NCBI GenBank assembly: GCA_031292015.1
Contig: JARLHY010000005.1
Span: forward strand, 56,477 to 120,476
Direction of reading: 5' to 3'
Source: Negativicutes bacterium
GTDB lineage: Bacteria; Bacillota_C; Negativicutes; Sporomusales_B; JARLHX01
Length of the DNA stretch: 64,000 nt
Below, in pieces: positions 59,899 through 64,000 of the stretch (position 1 is the stretch's first letter; each line of letters opens with the position of its first letter). The notes under the pieces were generated by a model. The model saw only the letters and a list, made by a program, of their open reading frames with translations, made no database searches and was not told the origin of the DNA. A program made the position numbers and the translations under genes.

Positions 59899-60807
59899 CT
59901 AACGCCACTCGGTCTGGCCCCACATTACAAGGTTGATGTATTCTGCGGCCATGGCGGCAGGCATGTCGGCGCCGTATTCGCCGTACACCGCCAGTTGATC
60001 TTCAGTCACCAGTCCCAAAGCTATCGCCTGAATCCCGGCGTCGGCCCGGTTCCAGATAAAGGTATGGGTGTAACCGTCATCCCGGACGAACACGCAGACC
60101 ACGTTTTGGTCGTTGACCCAGTAGTAGCGCCAGCCCTGGCCGTCGAAACCGGCGCTTCTCTCCCGATAGATGTAGTTGCCGTAGCGCTGGGTCACTTCCC
60201 TGAAATACGCTCTGTTCTCGGTCTCAAAGTGGACATAGACTACATCGTCGGCGCTCTCGGCAAGATAGTAGGCCCCCAGGCCGATGATGCCGAAGCCGAT
60301 GAACCAATCCCAGTCATGGAAGTAGTGACCCCACGGCCGGTCATGCGGCCAGTCCCGGCCCCAGTGGTGATAGTTATGGCCGTCGTGCCGCTCATGGGGA
60401 TGATACCGGCCCTTGTCATGGGGTCCCTTATCGTGGGGTCCTTTATCGTGGGGTCCTTTATCGTGGGGTCCTTTGTCATGATGACCGCCAGGATGACCAT
60501 CGGGATGACCGCCAGGATGACCATCGGGATGACCGCCAGGATGACCACCAGGATGTCCGCCGGGATGGTCACCAGGATGTCCATCGGGATGTCCACCAGG
60601 ATGTCCGCCGGGATGTCCGCCACCGGGATGACCGCCGCCGGACGGCTTTTTATGCTGGTCGTTGGTGGCCAGCTGGGTACTATTGTCGCCGGCCGGAAAT
60701 TGCGTCTGCTGCAAATCTCTATATATTGCCGGGCCTGCCCACGCCACCGACGTGAAGGTGAAGACTACCAACATAGTGATAGCAATAAAAGAAGATACCT
60801 TCTTCAT
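59899..60807 (-). CDS. Exported histidine/glycine-rich repeat protein
   Basis: A 302-aa protein with a signal peptide (MKKVSSFIAITMLVVF, cleavage near AWA). Then comes a low-complexity region (about 55-135) of GGHP, GHPDGHP and DKGPH repeats with dozens of His. A conserved-looking C-terminal domain (about 165-302) has a hydrophobic segment FIGFGIIGLGAYYLAE and an aromatic-rich part. His-rich exported repeats bind Ni, Zn, Cu or Co. The ATG at 60807 follows GAGGAG; a longer frame to 60891 has no start signal. The family of the C-terminal domain was not recognised. Confidence 0.88.
   Translation of the reverse strand: MKKVSSFIAITMLVVFTFTSVAWAGPAIYRDLQQTQFPAGDNSTQLATNDQHKKPSGGGHPGGGHPGGHPGGHPDGHPGDHPGGHPGGHPGGHPDGHPGGHPDGHPGGHHDKGPHDKGPHDKGPHDKGPHDKGRYHPHERHDGHNYHHWGRDWPHDRPWGHYFHDWDWFIGFGIIGLGAYYLAESADDVVYVHFETENRAYFREVTQRYGNYIYRERSAGFDGQGWRYYWVNDQNVVCVFVRDDGYTHTFIWNRADAGIQAIALGLVTEDQLAVYGEYGADMPAAMAAEYINLVMWGQTEWR
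60411..60480 (-). repeat. 15-bp tandem repeats coding DKGPH
   Basis: About four and a half near-identical 15-base units encode (DKGPH)n inside the histidine-rich gene. The units are almost identical in DNA, so slippage or recent expansion is likely. Confidence 0.85.
60481..60640 (-). repeat. Degenerate 12-24-bp repeats coding GGHP/GHPDGHP
   Basis: Repeats of GGATG(A/T)CC type encode about fourteen GHP units in the histidine-rich gene. They are less uniform than the DKGPH block. Confidence 0.8.
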
Positions 60808-61078
60808 AAAAAAATCTCCTCTCTGTTTTTTATACAGTGTATGAAAGGAGATTGTCGAATGATACGGACCATTATCTGGAACTGTCACCACCGCCGGCCG
60901 CGCTGTACCGCCATGGTATTAGCACAAATTGACAAAAAGCCTTCGGGATCAAGATAAAATTCGGATTACGGTTGTTCTGCGCAAGACCTCACCGTCATAA
61001 AAGTTCCGCTCATATCGCCGGAATTATATTAATAAATATATAGAGCGGGTCAGGCGACAGCCGGGGGAGGATTGCGTC

Positions 61079-61432
61079 ATGAGAAAACTCCTTGTTTTTT
61101 TCTTCTTTACTTCGTTCATGTGGGCGTACGCAGCCTCATACGCCGCCGATCAGGCCATTATCAACGGTATGGAATCCGGCGACAGGAGCGACTTCAGCAA
61201 GCTGTACTACCATAACCGCGGAACAGACTGGGTCTACCAGGAGCAGCAGGACGTAAAAAAAGTTCAGCAGCGGCTGAAGGCTCTCGGCTATGACTGCGGA
61301 ACAGCCGACGGTACACTGGGGCCGAGGACCGAGCAGGCGGTAAGGGCCTTCCAACGAGATCTGCGGCTGGATGTGGACGGAGTGATAGGTCCCAAAACAA
61401 AAAGGGCCCTGTTGGCAAGCACGGGCCGCTGA
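61079..61432 (+). CDS. Exported peptidoglycan-binding (PG_binding_1) protein
   Basis: A 117-aa protein with a signal peptide (cleavage near residue 22, YAADQ) and a C-terminal PG_binding_1 domain at about 55-115. The latter has the usual pattern (VKKVQQRLKALGYDCGTADG, then GPRTEQAVRAFQ). No catalytic domain is attached. Such domains anchor proteins to the cell wall; here the domain stands alone, so it may be a small wall or spore-cortex protein. GGGGGAGGATTGCGTC precedes the ATG. Confidence 0.85.
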   Translation: MRKLLVFFFFTSFMWAYAASYAADQAIINGMESGDRSDFSKLYYHNRGTDWVYQEQQDVKKVQQRLKALGYDCGTADGTLGPRTEQAVRAFQRDLRLDVDGVIGPKTKRALLASTGR

Positions 61433-61473
61433 TCAATCCGGCCGGTCCAACAGCTTCCCTTAGCCGCCCAGCA

Positions 61474-61704
61474 TTAAAGCGAAGCGATATATTCAAGTTC
61501 CCGCAAAAAGGTCTCCCGGTATGTTCGCACGTAGTCTGCGCCGTATTCTTTGGTCAAATTCCGGGTGCTTTCCAAAAACAAGCCGATCATGGTTTCGTCC
61601 GGATACCCCGGTATCTGACTGATAGTCTCCAGACCGTTCAGTTCCAGCGCCTCCCTGATAGCCTGCAACTCAGTGTCCGGGTCTGTGTCAAAGCTATGAG
61701 CCAT
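61474..61704 (-). CDS. Small hypothetical protein (76 aa)
   Basis: No family was recognised. The protein is acidic and helical (DTDPDTELQAIREALELNGL, then TRNLTKEYGADYVRTYRETF) and has no Cys or signal peptide. The ATG at 61704 has GGGAGG 10 bases upstream; the open frame to 61722 begins at a TTG without a site. It follows the 132-aa unknown gene by 40 bases on the same strand, so the two are probably cotranscribed. Confidence 0.6.
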   Translation of the reverse strand: MAHSFDTDPDTELQAIREALELNGLETISQIPGYPDETMIGLFLESTRNLTKEYGADYVRTYRETFLRELEYIASL

Positions 61705-61744
61705 GATGATCAAACCTCCCAACCGTCAACTGGAGTAGGACAAC

Positions 61745-62143
61745 CTATAGCCGGCGGCCGACCAAAGCGTAGTTTTTCCCTGAGTCCAGCCGCCGCAGCA
61801 ATACGACGACCTTGCCGATCCTGCCTGCAGCCATTTTCCGCCGCAGGGGCAGAAGGCCGCCGCGTTTTTCGCCATAAAGTCCGTTGATAAAATCCATGAT
61901 TTCCTGCGCGGTCACCACCGCAACCCAGCAGCCTGGCCCAATCTGCTCGCCGATAAGTGTTCCTGATTCGATTCCGTCCACCAGAGCGTCGAAGGCTTCG
62001 CCGGCCGATCGCCAGACCGGAGGCGAAATCTCGCTTATCAGGCGGGGCATGGCGCCTCGTTGATAGTATGCACCAATTGCGTTCCATCTAAAATAAAGGT
62101 CAGGATCCTCCAGTTCCCCGATATATACCTGGCAGTGTGGCAT
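61745..62143 (-). CDS. Hypothetical protein (132 aa)
   Basis: No family was recognised. The protein begins MPHCQVYIGELEDPDLYFRW and has a possible ligand-binding centre (IGEQIGPGCWVAVVTAQEIM), one Cys near the start and another at about 90, and a basic tail. The ATG at 62143 follows GGGAGAGAAGACAA. It lies downstream of the selenoprotein gene and its terminator, and upstream of the 76-aa gene on the same strand. Confidence 0.65.
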   Translation of the reverse strand: MPHCQVYIGELEDPDLYFRWNAIGAYYQRGAMPRLISEISPPVWRSAGEAFDALVDGIESGTLIGEQIGPGCWVAVVTAQEIMDFINGLYGEKRGGLLPLRRKMAAGRIGKVVVLLRRLDSGKNYALVGRRL

Positions 62144-62235
62144 TTGTCTTCTCTCCCGCAACGTGATTATTATATATATACTGACCTGTCCCATGGAAGA
62201 TGCCTGATTATGACCGAAGGTCGCACAAAATAAAA

Positions 62236-62254
62236 AACCCGCAAAATGCGGGTT
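62236..62254 (-). terminator. Intrinsic terminator of the selenoprotein gene
   Basis: AACCCGC-ATTTT-GCGGGTT is a perfect 7-bp stem followed on the minus strand by TTTTATTTTG. It overlaps the stop codon at 62254-62256 by one base. Confidence 0.88.
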
Positions 62255-62859
62255 CACGGCACGGCGGCGATATGGTCCAGAAAGCTGCGGAATCTGCTCA
62301 GCGGTTGAGCTCCGACGATCCTGTCGCTGCCGTTGATAATGAAGGTCGGGACGCTGGCGATCCTCTTCTGCCCCGCCTCCAGTTGGACGCGCTCGAGACG
62401 GTCCAGGTAGCGGCCGTCTTTCAGCGCCGCCGACAATGTCCCGGTATCGAGCCCGCTGTCGGCCGCCACCTGCAAAATTACCTCAAGTCGGCCGATATCC
62501 TGCCCTTCCTCGAAATAGGCTCTGAACATCCGTTCATGAAACGCTCGGTCTTGCCCCTGCTCCCGGGCAAACTCGGCGGCCTGAAGCGCCTGGCGCGAGT
62601 TTGAGGTCAGCGTCCGGTCGCAGAATGTTAGCCCGTACGGAGCCCCGGCCTGGCGAAAATTTTCGTACATCGCATGGATGTTCCGGCCGGGAAAGCGTTT
62701 CGCCAGAAGCACTCCCTCGGCGGGGAATTCGGGGTGAATTTCCAGGCCAAGCCATTCATCAATGATTTCATATTCCTGTTTGAGCTTGTCGACAATACCT
62801 TTGCCGATATAGCAATACGGTCAGATATAATCGGAAAAAATCCGCATACGGAAAACCAC
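62254..62859 (-). CDS. DsbA/FrnE-family thiol oxidoreductase, selenoprotein (in-frame UGA as Sec)
   Basis: Read through the TGA at 62821-62823, the frame gives a 201-aa FrnE-like protein: SDYI-U-P-Y-C-YIGKG at 9-21, where relatives have C-P-x-C. The match continues with no other stop (EWLGLEIHPEFPAEG, then the cis-Pro loop ASVPTFIING). Sec13 and Cys16 form the redox pair. The GTG at 62859 has AGGAG 8 bases away; the next in-frame ATG (62847) lies too far from it. Directly after the UGA is a hairpin of the bacterial SECIS type. selD in the same window supports Sec synthesis; selA, selB and selC are not in view. A genuine nonsense mutation is the alternative, but it would be an unlikely hit on this exact Cys. 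Confidence 0.85.
62795..62823 (-). promoter_or_regulatory. UGA codon and putative bacterial SECIS hairpin
   Basis: Ten bases after the UGA (62823-62821) the RNA can form AUAUC-GGCAAA-GGUAU (62810-62795), five pairs including one G-U, with a CG and GU pair below a U-U mismatch. Position and size fit a SelB-recognised stem-loop, though loop sequences vary widely and the stem is modest. Confidence 0.55.
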
Positions 62860-62951
62860 TTTCACCACTCCTTTTTTAGTTATATTATACCCTGCCGTCG
62901 GCATCGAAGCCAATGTCCGGAAATCACCGCGGCGTCGGCAAAAAACAAAAG

Positions 62952-62969
62952 CCCGCAGCAATGTGCGGG
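62952..62969 (-). terminator. Intrinsic terminator of the 218-aa gene
   Basis: CCCGCA-N6-TGCGGG is followed on the minus strand by CTTTTGTTTTTT, about 120 bases past the stop at 63090. Confidence 0.75.
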
Positions 62970-63089
62970 TCGGTTTCCCTCAGGCGGGACGCCAACTGTT
63001 AAGGTTTTATTGATTGCCCTGTTTTCGCCGATTGGTCGGCCGATTACTGCCGACGTGTCCGCTTGCCACTTTCGGCCCCTTAGCTGCCG

Positions 63090-63746
63090 CTAAAAGCCGG
63101 CGATGGATTCCGGGATTTCGCAGCCTGGCAGGGCTTTCCACATCGTGGTGAAGGTCGCGGCGCAGCAGTCTAAGGCCACTTTGATATCACTGCCTGTTCC
63201 AGGAGTCAGCAGTTGGCCTGTCGCCACATTCAGGAGCGACATCCGGTAACGGTTGGAAGAAACCCGGTCGAAGGCGTCGGCCATCATTTGGGCCGAAATC
63301 ATAGCCCGGTCTTTGTTCATTCTGACTTCGCGGGTATCGGTGTATTCCTTGAAGTATAATTTGATGATATGAGGAACTCCGTTGATGACGAGCCCTATCT
63401 CAGGGTTGACGCTGACAATCAGTTCATCCCGGAGCCAGAATGCTTTGGGTGGAACAAAACAGGCCGCGTCGCACGCCCCGGCGAAAAACCGGTCAAAGCC
63501 GCTGACAGCCCGGGAATAATTGATCCGGCATTCTTTAGGAGCCTTGTCGATCACACTATAGAGCAGCTTGACAGGCTTACCGCCGCACGCCACCTCGGTG
63601 ATGACGTCCCTGACCGGCTTCCAGTATTCCGGCCGAAACGGGAAAGCGCCGGACTGGAAACTTCTGATCAGGCCGGGTTTGAGGCTGTCAGGCTTAAGGG
63701 TGAAATCGATGAACCAATCAAAAGATATCCTAATTTTGTCGGCCAC
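63090..63746 (-). CDS. Hypothetical protein (218 aa)
   Basis: No family was recognised. The protein is soluble with several aromatic residues near the start (RISFDWFIDFTLKPDSLKP) and Cys at scattered positions (DACDAACFVPPKAFW, DCCAATF, GCEIP). The GTG at 63746 has GGAGGGGAAG just upstream. It is downstream of the etfA-like gene on the same strand with a 93-base gap, and it has its own terminator. Confidence 0.7.
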   Translation of the reverse strand: MADKIRISFDWFIDFTLKPDSLKPGLIRSFQSGAFPFRPEYWKPVRDVITEVACGGKPVKLLYSVIDKAPKECRINYSRAVSGFDRFFAGACDAACFVPPKAFWLRDELIVSVNPEIGLVINGVPHIIKLYFKEYTDTREVRMNKDRAMISAQMMADAFDRVSSNRYRMSLLNVATGQLLTPGTGSDIKVALDCCAATFTTMWKALPGCEIPESIAGF

Positions 63747-63839
63747 AAAACTTCCCCTCCGGTCTTACGGCGATGGGGTCCCCTTTGCCGGACCGCCGAC
63801 TCGGGCCGCCGAAATCGGCGACCCGAACTGGGTCCTTGC

Positions 63840-64000
63840 TTAACCTGCTTTAATTTTTTTGAATTCTTCAGTGAGGATTGGCAGTACTTCGGTCAGGTCG
63901 CCGACGATGCCGTAGTCGGCCATCTTGAAGATGGGCGCGTCCGGATCCTTGTTGACGGCGATGACGATGTCCGAGGACGACATCCCCGCCAGATGCTGAA
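63840..64000 (-). CDS. etfA: Electron transfer flavoprotein alpha subunit, C-terminal end (partial)
   Basis: The last 52 codons before TAA (63840-63842) read [20 protein letters not shown], then [20 protein letters not shown]. This is the highly conserved FAD-binding C-terminus of EtfA. EtfA/B carries electrons from dehydrogenases to a membrane or bifurcating acceptor. The rest of the gene lies past the right edge. Confidence 0.93.
   Translation of the reverse strand, partial: QHLAGMSSSDIVIAVNKDPDAPIFKMADYGIVGDLTEVLPILTEEFKKIKAG

Noticed and set aside
59812..60957. 381-codon plus-strand frame with MTARMTIGM-type repeats
   Set aside because: These repeats are the antisense reading of the His-rich repeats; the minus-strand frame has the signal peptide and ribosome site.
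62254..62712. FrnE-like gene starting at the internal ATG at 62712
   Set aside because: It would lack the whole active-site region and has no ribosome site; the upstream frame through the TGA restores the family.

Overview
The window looks like chromosome of an anaerobic, endospore-forming Firmicute, most likely a Gram-negative-type spore former of the Sporomusa group (Negativicutes). The reasons are a tricistronic gerA-type spore germination operon, several orphan KinA-like histidine kinases, a corrinoid methyl-carrier protein, a CooT-type nickel protein, selenium genes (selD, a YedE-type membrane protein and an in-frame UGA selenoprotein), sigma-54 activators with matching -24/-12 promoters, and a Trx/TrxR pair whose reductase lacks the usual NADPH motif. 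No insertion sequence, prophage, CRISPR array or rRNA was seen. By eye, base composition changes along the window: about 26-38 kb is A+T-richer and everything after about 46 kb is G+C-richer.

Layout. 0-3 kb: one-carbon/nickel block on the minus strand (corrinoid protein, HutC-type GntR regulator, CooT, DUF3786 protein). Two identical copies of a HutC-like operator flank the regulator. 3-5.5 kb: Fe-dependent alcohol dehydrogenase, a small protein, and an Asp/Glu racemase-family protein without its first catalytic Cys. 5.7-10.2 kb: gerABC plus a 54-aa membrane protein. 10.3-14.6 kb: orphan kinase, PAS-CdaR regulator and several very small genes. 14.8-24 kb: SDR/MFS pair, an M81-M20-MFS hydrolase/transport operon, and a chemoreceptor. 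24-31 kb: TrxR-like/Trx pair, and an alkaline-phosphatase-superfamily enzyme with an MFS transporter and a divergent LysR.

31-38.5 kb: a sigma-54-controlled operon (AtoE transporter, BKACE, ketopantoate-reductase-like protein) with its activator, and a CRYL1/carnitine-type dehydrogenase with a divergent LysR. 38.7-43.5 kb: a selenium/metal-cofactor neighbourhood with YedE, a NifB core radical SAM enzyme, a NapH-like Fe-S membrane protein, a Tat-exported ModA-like binding protein and divergent selD. 43.6-45.9 kb: tRNA-Glu(CTC), gltX, tRNA-Lys(CTT) and tRNA-Gly(CCC). 46-50 kb: TSUP exporter, bacteriohemerythrin and two paralogous sensor kinases. 50.4-57.8 kb: a second sigma-54 operon (COG4091 SAF oxidoreductase, DASS transporter, M29/NicX-like metalloenzyme, PdxA2) with a PrpR-type activator and a paired upstream site. 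58-64 kb: serine hydrolase, a histidine-rich repeat protein, a peptidoglycan-binding protein, unknown proteins, a DsbA/FrnE-like selenoprotein, and the end of an etfA-like gene.

Most notable: the FrnE-like gene at 62254-62859 has UGA at the first position of its redox motif (U-P-Y-C), followed by a SECIS-like hairpin, while selD lies in the same window. Next is the NifB/NapH/ModA-like/YedE cluster beside selD, with no nitrogenase genes in view.
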